From the NCBI GenBank assembly GCA_020437545.1, contig JAGQWH010000013.1:1-42066 (forward strand): a stretch of DNA of 42,066 nt, written 5' to 3'. Below the pieces are notes generated by a model. The model was not told the origin of the DNA, made no database searches, and was given only the letters and a program-made list of their open reading frames with translations. The stretch comes from Ignavibacteriota bacterium. Its GTDB lineage: Bacteria > Bacteroidota > Ignavibacteria > Tepidaquicellales > Tepidaquicellaceae. Every line of letters starts with the position of its first letter. Position 1 is the first letter of the stretch. This document shows, one piece after another, positions 34,513 through 42,066 of the stretch. Position numbers and translations under genes: made by a program.

Positions 34513-35454
34513 TTTAAGTAATACCATACGCTTTGTATCACTCAATACACCATCAACTGACAGCGAGTAAAAATATATCCCACTCGCTAATTGATAATTG
34601 ACAGTTGAAAATTGATAGTTGTAGCTTCCGGCAAGTTTCGTTTCATTTACCAACGTCGCCACTTCATTTCCAAGCACATCATAAACAATCAGCTTTGCTC
34701 TGCCCGTAACTGGTAACTCGTAACTTATAACTGTTTCCGGGTTGAATGGGTTTGGATAGTTTTGATATAAAATATATTTCCCCGGGATTGAATTTCCTGT
34801 TTGATGGATTGAAGTTAAAGTTGTATCGCCGTAAACAATTCCATTCAATACACAACCTCTAAGAGTTTCGTAACTATTTGCCGGTGGTGGTTCACCGGAA
34901 GCTGTATGTATTATTCCAAAATCCTGAGCATAATCAATATGTTCGACTACCAGACCGTTGTGAGAAAACCTTTTAACCAATCTCATTTCATTGAAAACAT
35001 TTTGATTGAAAATGTTTACACATTCTCTTGTATAAGTTGATAGGTGCTGACAAAAAATAACATTACCCACTTCTGAAGGCAGGCTGTCAACTATCTTATC
35101 ATTGTTATAATCAGAACAGCTTCCCGTTGCGGAATACATTAATAAATTACCTCTTAAAGAATCATACCGAAGCCATTGAGAATCTAAATACTTCTCATAT
35201 AAAAAATATTTATGACCGTTTATAATGGTATCTCTTGTAATTGAATAAACCCGAATAGGATTTTCGAGTGGTGGAAAAGTACTTACATAATAAACCCATG
35301 TATTGCCGATCTGTAATGGAAAGTATTTTGCTGAGATCGTATCTATTGAATTAGGTGAATTTTTAGAATTGGGTTTGACAGGTTGTGAGATTATATTATT
35401 TACGGTTAAGAAACTTAACAGTAAAATGATATTAACAGAAATTAGTCTTTTCAT
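34510..35454 (-). CDS. T9SS-sorted secreted protein with repeat-derived sorting-domain codons
   Basis: The 314-residue secreted protein has a signal peptide at about 1-23 (ending ISQ). A domain opening YFPLQIGNTWVYYV (about 45-210), of a type seen in Ignavibacteria secreted proteins, is followed by a T9SS sorting domain at about 233-314 with PNPFNP and SGIYFYSL. The mature role is unknown. Two stretches of the sorting domain are encoded by simple repeats: residues about 242-250 by GTAACT units and about 279-291 by CAATT/AACT units. The ATG at 35454 has a Shine-Dalgarno-like AAGGGGAA seven bases upstream, unusual here. The stop codon is the first codon of a 14-bp minisatellite. Confidence 0.85.
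   Translation of the reverse strand: MKRLISVNIILLLSFLTVNNIISQPVKPNSKNSPNSIDTISAKYFPLQIGNTWVYYVSTFPPLENPIRVYSITRDTIINGHKYFLYEKYLDSQWLRYDSLRGNLLMYSATGSCSDYNNDKIVDSLPSEVGNVIFCQHLSTYTRECVNIFNQNVFNEMRLVKRFSHNGLVVEHIDYAQDFGIIHTASGEPPPANSYETLRGCVLNGIVYGDTTLTSIHQTGNSIPGKYILYQNYPNPFNPETVISYELPVTGRAKLIVYDVLGNEVATLVNETKLAGSYNYQFSTVNYQLASGIYFYSLSVDGVLSDTKRMVLLK
34589..34733. repeat. Simple-repeat tracts inside the T9SS coding sequence
   Basis: The segment 34589-34620 has ATTGATAATTGACAGTTG-type units and 34706-34733 has GTAACTGGTAACTCGTAACT-type units. The second matches the intergenic tract at 35699-35712 and resembles 32239-32254. Both remain in frame and encode plausible sorting-domain strands. Confidence 0.65.
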
Positions 35455-35460
35455 AATTAC

Positions 35461-35468
35461 TTCCCCTT
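35461..35468 (-). promoter_or_regulatory. Shine-Dalgarno-like site of the T9SS gene at 35454
   Basis: AAGGGGAA on the - strand, about six to seven bases before the ATG. It is one of only two good Shine-Dalgarno-like sites noticed in the window. Confidence 0.5.
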
Positions 35469-35596
35469 AGTAAAACATTTAAAGCAAAACTAAGCATCAT
35501 GAATTTAAGAAACAATTGACATGAATTTCGCAAAGCTGAAGTGTTGTCAGTTTAACTCTTATCCTATCAGATCATACTTTTCGAAGAAAATTTTTT

Positions 35597-35621
35597 ACCA
35601 CAAAGTCACAAAAACACTAAG
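35597..35621. repeat. ACCACAAAG-type low-complexity repeat
   Basis: ACCACAAAGTCACAAAAACA continues as imperfect CAC-AAA units for 25 bp in the gcvP/T9SS gap. Such stretches are a familiar type of dispersed intergenic sequence in environmental bacteria, so this is probably another repeat family of region 4. Confidence 0.45.
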
Positions 35622-35652
35622 CTTATAAGTTAAACTTCCTTTATCTCTTGGA

Positions 35653-35678
35653 CCTTCCCAAACTGGGGTTTGGGAAGG
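35653..35678. repeat. Perfect 11-bp hairpin downstream of gcvP
   Basis: CCTTCCCAAAC-TGGG-GTTTGGGAAGG is a perfect stem with a 4-nt loop, 40 bp beyond the gcvP stop. There is no T-run after it on either strand, so it is not a standard intrinsic terminator. It may stabilise the gcvP transcript end. Its left half matches 32467-32480. Confidence 0.75.
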
Positions 35679-35698
35679 AGAATAACTAAAATTAATTC

Positions 35699-35712
35699 GT
35701 AACTTGTAACTG
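35699..35712. repeat. GTAACTTGTAACTG tract next to the gcvP stop
   Basis: Two GTAACT units end five bases from the gcvP stop codon. The same unit occurs inside the T9SS coding sequence at 34706-34733 and, degenerate, at 32239-32254. Confidence 0.6.
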
Positions 35713-35717
35713 AATTC

Positions 35718-38603
35718 CTACATCTCAATATAATCCGAAATCGGATTACAACTGCAGACAAGATTTCTGTCACCATACGCACTGTCTATTCTTCCGACAC
35801 TTGGCCAGAATTTATTCGTCGCTCCGAATGAAATTGGATATGCAGCTTTCTCTCTCGAGTAAGGATGATCCCAGGCTTCTTTAATGATGCTTAAAGCCGT
35901 GTGAGGAGCATTCTTAAGAACATTATTTGCAATGTCCGCTTCGCCGTTTTCTATCTCTCTGATCTCTTCTCTGATAGATATCATTGCATCGCAGAATCTG
36001 TCAAGTTCGGCTTTGGTTTCGCTTTCCGTTGGTTCGACCATCAGCGTTCCCGGAACAGGAAACGAAACTGTCGGCGCATGGAAATTATAATCCATTAATC
36101 TTTTTGCGATATCTTCGACTTCAATCTTAGCAGTTATCTTGAATTCTCTCATGTCAAATATTAGCTCGTGTCCGACCCTGCCGTTCTTTCCTAAATATAA
36201 AGTCTTGTAGTGTCCTTCGAGTTTTGCTTTAATATAATTTGCATTTAGTATAGCAACTTTTGTAGCATCTGTAAGTCCTTTTGATCCCATCAACTTAATA
36301 TATGCATAAGAGATCAGTAGTATACTTGCACTTCCCCATGGAGCTGCTGAAACAGCAGTGATCGAATCTTCACCGCCTATATTTATGACAGAATGTGTGG
36401 GTAAAAATTCTTTTAAATGTTCTGCTACTCCGATTGGACCCATTCCCGGTCCGCCGCCTCCGTGAGGAATACAGAATGTCTTGTGAAGATTCAGATGGCA
36501 AACATCAGCGCCTATCATTGCAGGACTTGTCAGTCCAACCTGAGCATTCATATTCGCTCCGTCCATATAAACCTGTCCGCCGTTATCGTGAATGATCTGA
36601 CATATCTCCTGAATTGTTTCTTCATATATTCCATGAGTAGAAGGATAAGTTATCATCAGCGCAGCAAGATTTTCCTTATGCATTTCAACTTTTGCTTTCA
36701 GATCTGTCATATCAACATTTCCATTTACATCACTGTTTACAACTACAACTTTCATCCCTGCCATAACTGCGCTTGCGGGATTGGTTCCGTGTGCTGAAGC
36801 GGGAATCAGACAAATGTTTCTGTGTGTGTCTCCCCTCTTCAGATGATACTGTCTTATAACCATCAGTCCTGTGTATTCTCCCTGCGCACCGGAATTCGGC
36901 TGCAGTGATATTGCAGGAAATCCTGTGATCTCAGCAAGATCGTCTTCCAAGTCTTTTATAATTTCAGCATAGCCCTGCGCCTGTTCCAGGGGAACAAACG
37001 GATGCATTGCAGAATATTCTTCCCATGAGATCCCGACCATTTCAGCAGTTGCATTCAGTTTCATTGTACATGAACCAAGCGGAATCATTGAAGTTGTCAG
37101 AGAAAGATCTTTATTCTCAAGGTTCTTTGCATATCTGAGAAGCTCGGTTTCTGAATAATATGTATTGAATACGGGATGCAGAAGATAATTGCTTTCTCTT
37201 TTGTATTCTTCCGGAACATTTACATCAATCCCCTCTTCAAGTTTATCAAGATCCGGTGATTCCTTTCCGGCTGCTTTTGCAAAAATATCAACAATGTTTT
37301 TAATGTCGTCTATCTCTGTAACTTCATTAACAGAAATACCTATAGATTTAGAGTCATCAAAGTATCTGAAGTTTATCATATTCTTTTCAGCATCTTCTCG
37401 GATAGCTTTACTTAAATTTTCATTGGATTTAATTTCAAGTGTATCAAAATAATTTACAGTTACCTGATCGTATCCAAGACTTTTTAATGCAGCATCAAGC
37501 AATTTAGTAAGACCGTAAGTCTTTTCAGCAATAGCTTTCAAACCGGCAGGTCCGTGATAAACTGCAAACATTCCAGCCATTACTGCCAGCAAAACCTGAG
37601 CTGTACAGATATTACTCGTAGCTTTTTCTCTTTTAATATGCTGCTCGCGGGTCTGTAAAGCCATTCTGTAGGCTTTGTTTCCGTTTGAGTCAATCGATAC
37701 ACCGATAAGTCTTCCGGGGATCTGTCTCTTAAACTTTTCCTTAACAGCAAAATAAGCTGCGTGCGGTCCGCCGTAACCCATTGGAATTCCGAATCTCTGA
37801 GTCGAACCTACAACTGCATCAGCTCCGAATTCGCCCGGAGGTCTGAGCAAAGTAAGACTCATTATGTCTGCTGCCGTGATGGTGAAAATATTTTTTGAAT
37901 GCGCCTCTTCGAAGAAATCCTTATAATCATAGATCTCTCCGCTTCCTGAAGGATACTGAACGAGAACTCCGAATATATCATCCGTAAGTTCGAAGTTTGT
38001 GTGATCTCCGACTACTACATTAATTCCGACCGGTATTGCCCGTGTCTTCACAACTTCAATAGTCTGCGGATAACATTCTTCCGATACAAAAAAAGTATGT
38101 GCAACTTTTTTATCACTTGGTCTTGAATGATAGAACATGAGCATAGCTTCAGCCGCTGCTGTTCCTTCATCGAGCAAAGAAGCGTTTGCTATATCCATAG
38201 CGGTAAGATCCGATACCATGGTCTGAAAATTCAGCAAAGCTTCAAGTCTCCCTTGAGAGATCTCAGCCTGATAAGGAGTGTATTGAGTATACCAACCCGG
38301 ATTCTCTAGTATATTTCTCTGAATCACTCTCGGAATTATAACCGGACTGTATCCCATACCGATATAGGATTTGAATACTTTATTCTTTTTAGAAATTTCT
38401 CTGAGTTTTTTCAGAAAATTATACTCGCTCATTGGTTCATCGAGCTCAAGTTCTTTTTTAAGTCTTATTTGCTGAGGAATGGTTTCGGATATGAGTTCAT
38501 CGAGAGAACCGGCTCCGATGACATCCAACATTTCATTAATTTCTTTTTCATCAGGACCGATATGCCTGTTGACAAACCTGTCAGGATTGGTGAATTTAGT
38601 CAT
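35718..38603 (-). CDS. gcvP: Glycine dehydrogenase (decarboxylating), full-length P protein
   Basis: GcvP is the pyridoxal-phosphate subunit of the glycine cleavage system, which decarboxylates glycine and passes the aminomethyl group to the lipoyl H protein. The chain of 961 residues is the fused form, with both P1-like and P2-like halves. The N-terminal half carries [13 protein letters not shown] and the stretch [20 protein letters not shown]. The C-terminal half carries the cofactor lysine K707 in [16 protein letters not shown]. The end contains SCNPISDY, near the terminus as usual. gcvT and gcvH are not nearby. It is flanked by long gaps, so it is probably transcribed alone. Confidence 0.97.
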   Translation of the reverse strand: MTKFTNPDRFVNRHIGPDEKEINEMLDVIGAGSLDELISETIPQQIRLKKELELDEPMSEYNFLKKLREISKKNKVFKSYIGMGYSPVIIPRVIQRNILENPGWYTQYTPYQAEISQGRLEALLNFQTMVSDLTAMDIANASLLDEGTAAAEAMLMFYHSRPSDKKVAHTFFVSEECYPQTIEVVKTRAIPVGINVVVGDHTNFELTDDIFGVLVQYPSGSGEIYDYKDFFEEAHSKNIFTITAADIMSLTLLRPPGEFGADAVVGSTQRFGIPMGYGGPHAAYFAVKEKFKRQIPGRLIGVSIDSNGNKAYRMALQTREQHIKREKATSNICTAQVLLAVMAGMFAVYHGPAGLKAIAEKTYGLTKLLDAALKSLGYDQVTVNYFDTLEIKSNENLSKAIREDAEKNMINFRYFDDSKSIGISVNEVTEIDDIKNIVDIFAKAAGKESPDLDKLEEGIDVNVPEEYKRESNYLLHPVFNTYYSETELLRYAKNLENKDLSLTTSMIPLGSCTMKLNATAEMVGISWEEYSAMHPFVPLEQAQGYAEIIKDLEDDLAEITGFPAISLQPNSGAQGEYTGLMVIRQYHLKRGDTHRNICLIPASAHGTNPASAVMAGMKVVVVNSDVNGNVDMTDLKAKVEMHKENLAALMITYPSTHGIYEETIQEICQIIHDNGGQVYMDGANMNAQVGLTSPAMIGADVCHLNLHKTFCIPHGGGGPGMGPIGVAEHLKEFLPTHSVINIGGEDSITAVSAAPWGSASILLISYAYIKLMGSKGLTDATKVAILNANYIKAKLEGHYKTLYLGKNGRVGHELIFDMREFKITAKIEVEDIAKRLMDYNFHAPTVSFPVPGTLMVEPTESETKAELDRFCDAMISIREEIREIENGEADIANNVLKNAPHTALSIIKEAWDHPYSREKAAYPISFGATNKFWPSVGRIDSAYGDRNLVCSCNPISDYIEM

Positions 38604-39094
38604 ATATGTATTGAGATTTTTTATTTGAATTGAGAAAATTTAGTGCAATATAGAACTATTTTTTTTGAAACTAAATTCCAAAAGATTGTGCTTTTTTAGG
38701 TCTTTGTTCTAATAAATTCAGAAAACCGGAAACTGAATCTGAACTAAATTTTTATCTCTTCAAATTTTTAAATTCCCGAGTACTCTGTATGATTATTCTT
38801 CGTTTCTGTGAGTGTCAAAAATCCACCGATCAGCACTTTATCATAAATTCACCGCGGCGGAACAAAGGAATAAAGAAGAGCAAAATCAAAATATTTTTCC
38901 TTATTGTTTATGTGTCAAGATGGTAAAAATTTAGTTTTGAGAAGCATTCAGAAGGTAATTCTGAGTAAAGTTGAAATTTATTCTGCAATTTTATAAAACG
39001 TTTTGGAAATATATGGAGGTATGATGATTATCTATTATACATTCTTTCTTCGCAAATATCGGGGAATTTAACCTTAAGTGATTAAAATAAATAT
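38604..39094. other. 491-bp intergenic region, no gene recognised
   Basis: No supported gene is present. A GC-rich partial palindrome TTCACCGCGGCGGAA (38848-38862) belongs to the same family as the copy at 32256-32269. A TATATTGC sequence about 55 bp before the gcvP start resembles one before the arginase gene and might be part of a promoter, but this is weak. Confidence 0.6.
38848..38862. repeat. CCGCGGCGGA palindromic repeat, partial copy
   Basis: TTCACCGCGGCGGAA shares the CCGCGGCGGA core with 32256-32269 and is palindromic apart from one mismatched pair. It stands out by GC content in AT-rich DNA. Confidence 0.6.
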
Positions 39095-40510
39095 TCAGGG
39101 CTGTATAGTTTCTATAAAACGAATTGAATTATTGTAACATATATTTGCATCAACAATGTCAACGGAATTGTCTCCGTTTATATCAGTTTGAATATAATAC
39201 CCGCTTTCAAATATTCTTGCATCATTTAATACAGCGATCAGATCCGGAGTATTTATATATTTATCCTGATTAACATCCCCGCTGTAAAAACAGTATTTGC
39301 TTCCTACAAGTATTTGATTGCTGCCATAAGCATTTGCCGCTGAAGATGTAAAATCATAATTCAAAGTATCTCCGTTGTTATTCATAAACTCCCCTCCTGC
39401 TTTGCTCCATGTTTCTATGCACTGTTTATTTCTGACACAGATATAGTAATTACCCGAAGAAATATATTCGAAAGTAAATAAACCCTTATAACTCAATGTG
39501 TCAATAACACCCTCAGCCGAATCTGCTATGGAAAAAGGTGCAACAGAATTTCTCAGGTAAACTGTCACAGAATCTTTTTGTCTCAGTAAATTCATAAACG
39601 GATCATATTTTCCCTGAGACAGAACTGTTAGATTAAGATTGATCAATGAATAAGGCAATATTCTGAAATTCCATACAACAGATGAATAATAATTTCCGGA
39701 GCTGTCCTTCGTTTTTACTCTCCAGTAATATTTAGTATCATTTGCCAGACCTGTAATAAATTTTGATGTATCAGTAAGAGTGGAATCATTATAAAAATAA
39801 TTGCTGAAAAGTGAGTCAGTTGAAATCTGAAGATCATAATTCATTGTAGCGGAATTTTTATTCCATGAAAAAATTACGGCAGCGGTATTATCAGTTGAAT
39901 TATCAGCAGGAGATATCAATTGAGTATTCAGATAATTCCCGACAAACTGAGATGAAGCGTTTTGAATTTCATAAAGCAGAATATTATTTTCCCCGGTAAA
40001 TGCTGCTATTCTTGTATAAGGATCCGGCAGCACACTTCTCCATTCAAGATTCAATTTCTGATTTGTAAATGCCGAGCCGGTAGTTCTCAATCTCAGTCTT
40101 GCAATGAGAGTACCCGGATTTGAAGTATCTATTACAGGAGAGATCATATAATTAGTCGGTAAATTTGGTGCCATCCTCAGAATATTTCCTGTAACCGAAG
40201 GATTTACAGGCTGATATTCGGTAGGAAGATCTGATCCGATAATTGACAGTTTTAATGTATCTCCCTGATATGCAATACCGGAATTGAAATTCCAGTAATA
40301 CTGAGCTGTCCCGTAAATAAACGGAGTTGCGTTTCCATTTGTATGACGTAAATAAACATCAAATTCTATCCTGTTTGGCTGGGTCAAAACAATATTTGTG
40401 GCTGTTAATTTATAGGTAGGCGTTACAAATAGTGAATCCTGCGCTAAAGAAATCCTTTGAAAAGAAAACAGAATTGGAATAACTAAAAGTGCTTTTAAAA
40501 ATTCGCTCAT
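39095..40510 (-). CDS. Secreted protein with cohesin-like, FnIII and dockerin domains
   Basis: The 471-residue secreted protein has a signal peptide at about 1-23 (ending LAQ). A beta-sandwich domain spans about 30-190, with a pattern (LTATNIVLTQPNRIEFDVYL) reminiscent of cohesin-type modules. A fibronectin-III-like domain follows at about 200-285 (YYWRVKTKDSSGN), then a further beta domain to about 395. A C-terminal dockerin-like calcium-binding pair closes the chain. EF loop 1 has D412, N414, D416, N420 and D423; loop 2 has D443, N445, D447, D451 and D454, all intact. There is no T9SS sorting domain. The cohesin call is a fold-level guess, the dockerin call is good. It is separated by long gaps from both neighbours. 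Confidence 0.8.
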   Translation of the reverse strand: MSEFLKALLVIPILFSFQRISLAQDSLFVTPTYKLTATNIVLTQPNRIEFDVYLRHTNGNATPFIYGTAQYYWNFNSGIAYQGDTLKLSIIGSDLPTEYQPVNPSVTGNILRMAPNLPTNYMISPVIDTSNPGTLIARLRLRTTGSAFTNQKLNLEWRSVLPDPYTRIAAFTGENNILLYEIQNASSQFVGNYLNTQLISPADNSTDNTAAVIFSWNKNSATMNYDLQISTDSLFSNYFYNDSTLTDTSKFITGLANDTKYYWRVKTKDSSGNYYSSVVWNFRILPYSLINLNLTVLSQGKYDPFMNLLRQKDSVTVYLRNSVAPFSIADSAEGVIDTLSYKGLFTFEYISSGNYYICVRNKQCIETWSKAGGEFMNNNGDTLNYDFTSSAANAYGSNQILVGSKYCFYSGDVNQDKYINTPDLIAVLNDARIFESGYYIQTDINGDNSVDIVDANICYNNSIRFIETIQP

Positions 40511-40709
40511 CTAAAAAAATAAGTTTTAAAAAAAAAATCTTTTCAATTTACAAAAAAATAAAATTATATTAATCACTGAAATGCGACTTTAATAAATTTT
40601 CTTTTGTAATTTTTAAATGGGCGTTTTAAAAATCAAGTGAATCTTTTAAAAAAATATCAGTAACTAACTTTTCATATATATTAACTCCAGAATTCCAATT
40701 ATTCAACAC

Positions 40710-40757
40710 TCCGCTTTAGCGGAATACACAATACTCAATACACACTACTCAATACTG
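40710..40757. repeat. TCCGC-TTTA-GCGGA hairpin fused to a TATTG-type simple repeat
   Basis: The 14-bp palindrome TCCGCTTTAGCGGA (40710-40723) runs directly into AATACACAATACTCAATACA-type units (40723-40757). The tract ends one base before the stop codon of the barrel gene. Both halves have counterparts at 32256-32269 and 32134-32194. Confidence 0.75.
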
Positions 40758-40758
40758 T

Positions 40759-41730
40759 CTAAAACCCAACCCCCAGACCGCTTGTCAGAGTAAATCTGTT
40801 GCTGATATTGGCATCAACATTAAAATTAAAATATCCGAAATTTATATTACCGCCTAAGATCACGCGGAATTTATCATCCGCTGTCTGATCAAATGAAACT
40901 GCAATATCATTATTGGGATCATTCGGATCCTGAACGTAAACATAGTTTATTTCTCCTTCATATTTTTCCAGTTGAAGTCCTCCGTAAAGAGTAAAGACGG
41001 ATGAGAAATCCTTGCTTGCCTGAAGATTCACAAAATAGTCAGTTCCTTTGAGTATTCTGAAGTCTGTATCATCATCTATGTTATTGATCTGATAACCGGC
41101 TTGTATTGAAAAATTAAGAGGAGCATTTTTAAAATAATGATCGAGATTATGTCTGATTGCGAATCCGAAGAAACTGAAACTTCCGTATTCCCCTACATTA
41201 ATTTTCGGGAGGAATCTTATTGCAGCATCAGTTCCATAGATGGTACCAAACTGAAACTGCGGAAAGAACAGAGGCAGAACGCTTGTATTGACAACACCTC
41301 CGATCAGTTCCTGTGGCGGAGCAGGATCACCGTTATCAGTAAAAAATCCCGTAGCTATTGCCGCTTTTGTATCTCCAATCACCGTAGGAGCATTTGTTAC
41401 GGAATACTGTACCTGTCTTGTTACGCCGTTGATATCCAGGGAATCAAGATAAGACAGATCAAAACTCCGGGAGCTTGACGGAAAAAATGAACCAAAGAAT
41501 CTGAGACTGAAATGGAAGTTAAACTCTACTGGTTTGCTTTTATTGAACGGAACATTAGCAGTATTGAAAAAACCTGAATTAATATTAGATCCTATACCGT
41601 CAATCCCGGGCTTAACATATTCCTGAGCATAGCTTTCGCCAACTTCGGATAATTTTACATTAAGATTCTGAGAAAACGAAGTGCCGGAAAAAATAAAAAA
41701 GAATAAAAAAAGAGTAATAGTTTTTTTCAT
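40759..41730 (-). CDS. Outer-membrane barrel-like protein (DUF6588-like)
   Basis: The 323-residue exported protein has a signal peptide at about 1-20 (ending SFSQ). An N-terminal segment begins NLNVKLSEVGESYAQEYVKP, and the remainder is amphipathic beta strands with a final aromatic FTLTSGLGVGF, as in outer-membrane barrels. The overall layout resembles DUF6588 proteins of Bacteroidota and Ignavibacteria, but this name is from memory of the pattern and is tentative. The function is unknown. It is transcribed away from the window edge with no co-oriented gene close by. Confidence 0.72.
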   Translation of the reverse strand: MKKTITLFLFFFIFSGTSFSQNLNVKLSEVGESYAQEYVKPGIDGIGSNINSGFFNTANVPFNKSKPVEFNFHFSLRFFGSFFPSSSRSFDLSYLDSLDINGVTRQVQYSVTNAPTVIGDTKAAIATGFFTDNGDPAPPQELIGGVVNTSVLPLFFPQFQFGTIYGTDAAIRFLPKINVGEYGSFSFFGFAIRHNLDHYFKNAPLNFSIQAGYQINNIDDDTDFRILKGTDYFVNLQASKDFSSVFTLYGGLQLEKYEGEINYVYVQDPNDPNNDIAVSFDQTADDKFRVILGGNINFGYFNFNVDANISNRFTLTSGLGVGF

Positions 41731-42066
41731 TATCTATGAGGGTTTAATATTATTAACTTTCAAAAAATAAGATTATGAATTTAAATTTTCAAATGCATTC
41801 TTTTTTGTTAATAAATTTTTTATTTCTCGTTCCCGGACTAATTCGCATCAGCAGACGGTTTAGGAAGTTACTTTTATTTTATGCTCTGTTTAAACTACAT
41901 ATTTAAACTTCGACCACTAAAAAAGTCATAATCGTATGTGTTTTATCGAGGATTATGAAATCTTAAGGATGAATTAATTTTCATTGAAATCTCATTTATT
42001 CCTTCTATTGTTTATTAATTTTATAATTTAATATCTAAAAAAAAAAAAAAAAAACTTTAACCAAAT
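41731..42066. other. 336-bp window-end intergenic region with poly-A tract
   Basis: No gene is supported. The region is AT-rich and contains an uninterrupted run of 18 A residues (42037-42054). The promoter of the barrel gene at 41730 should lie here but no TAnnTTTG element was seen. Confidence 0.6.

Noticed and set aside
36417-36797. 126-codon open frame antisense to gcvP
   Set aside because: It lies inside the most conserved part of gcvP and has Cys/His-rich random composition; a shadow frame.
39021-39071. 16-codon reading frame with a GGAGG directly upstream
   Set aside because: The spacing to the first ATG is one base, the peptide is featureless and nothing co-oriented lies downstream for it to regulate.
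42037-42054. Run of 18 A residues
   Set aside because: Not a gene feature; could be a hypervariable homopolymer or a sequence artefact near the window end, and cannot be told apart here.
1-42066. tRNA, rRNA, CRISPR array, phage, transposase or defence system
   Set aside because: No cloverleaf, conserved rRNA segment, regularly spaced repeat with spacers, integrase, transposase or nuclease/defence gene was recognised on either strand.

Overview
The window reads as AT-rich chromosomal DNA from a member of the Bacteroidota/Chlorobiota side of the FCB group, most likely an Ignavibacteria-like organism (inference). The evidence is fourfold. Four secreted proteins end in the Ignavibacteria-style type IX secretion (T9SS) sorting domain with a PNPFNP box. 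Several genes have TAnnTTTG promoter elements of Bacteroidota type. Most start codons lack a Shine-Dalgarno sequence. The protein families (DUF2723, DUF3467, CADD-like, OMP85, T9SS cargo) also fit. No rRNA, tRNA, CRISPR array, prophage or insertion sequence could be recognised.

Region 1 (1-9747, all + strand) opens with a small membrane protein, an isolated nuoI and a T9SS cargo gene. A CNNM/CorC-type membrane protein follows. Then comes a tight run mlaE-pyrB-pyrC-parA-valS with gaps of 6-26 bp, which mixes lipid transport, pyrimidine synthesis, a ParA-like ATPase and valyl-tRNA synthetase. Region 2 (9755-22148) changes strand often. It holds arginase, a thioesterase plus a haem/beta-propeller lipoprotein, two T9SS cargo genes, a pfkB-recO-degP cluster, a DUF3467 protein, an LptF/G permease, a carboxymuconolactone-decarboxylase-like gene and a nuoK-nuoL pair.

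Region 3 (22228-31305, all - strand) looks like one eight-gene operon. In transcription order it encodes a CoA-binding protein, two tandem DUF2723 (TMEM260-like GT-C) glycosyltransferases, an OMP85/BamA-like protein, RsmE, two paralogous outer-membrane barrel proteins and a dihaem cytochrome c lipoprotein. It ends at a strong bidirectional terminator. This is the best candidate for an undescribed functional unit: protein glycosylation coupled to outer-membrane protein assembly.

Region 4 (31369-42066, all - strand) is looser. It contains a CADD-like (p-aminobenzoate) oxygenase, a third GT-C glycosyltransferase, a T9SS cargo gene, gcvP, a dockerin-bearing protein and an outer-membrane barrel protein. 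Its intergenic gaps are long (200-490 bp) and carry several families of short palindromes and simple repeats. Three of these repeat tracts start at or within a few bases of a stop codon, and related repeats lie inside one coding sequence.

Six genes use TTG and two use GTG as the best-supported start codon. Family names come from motif recognition by eye. No database search was run.
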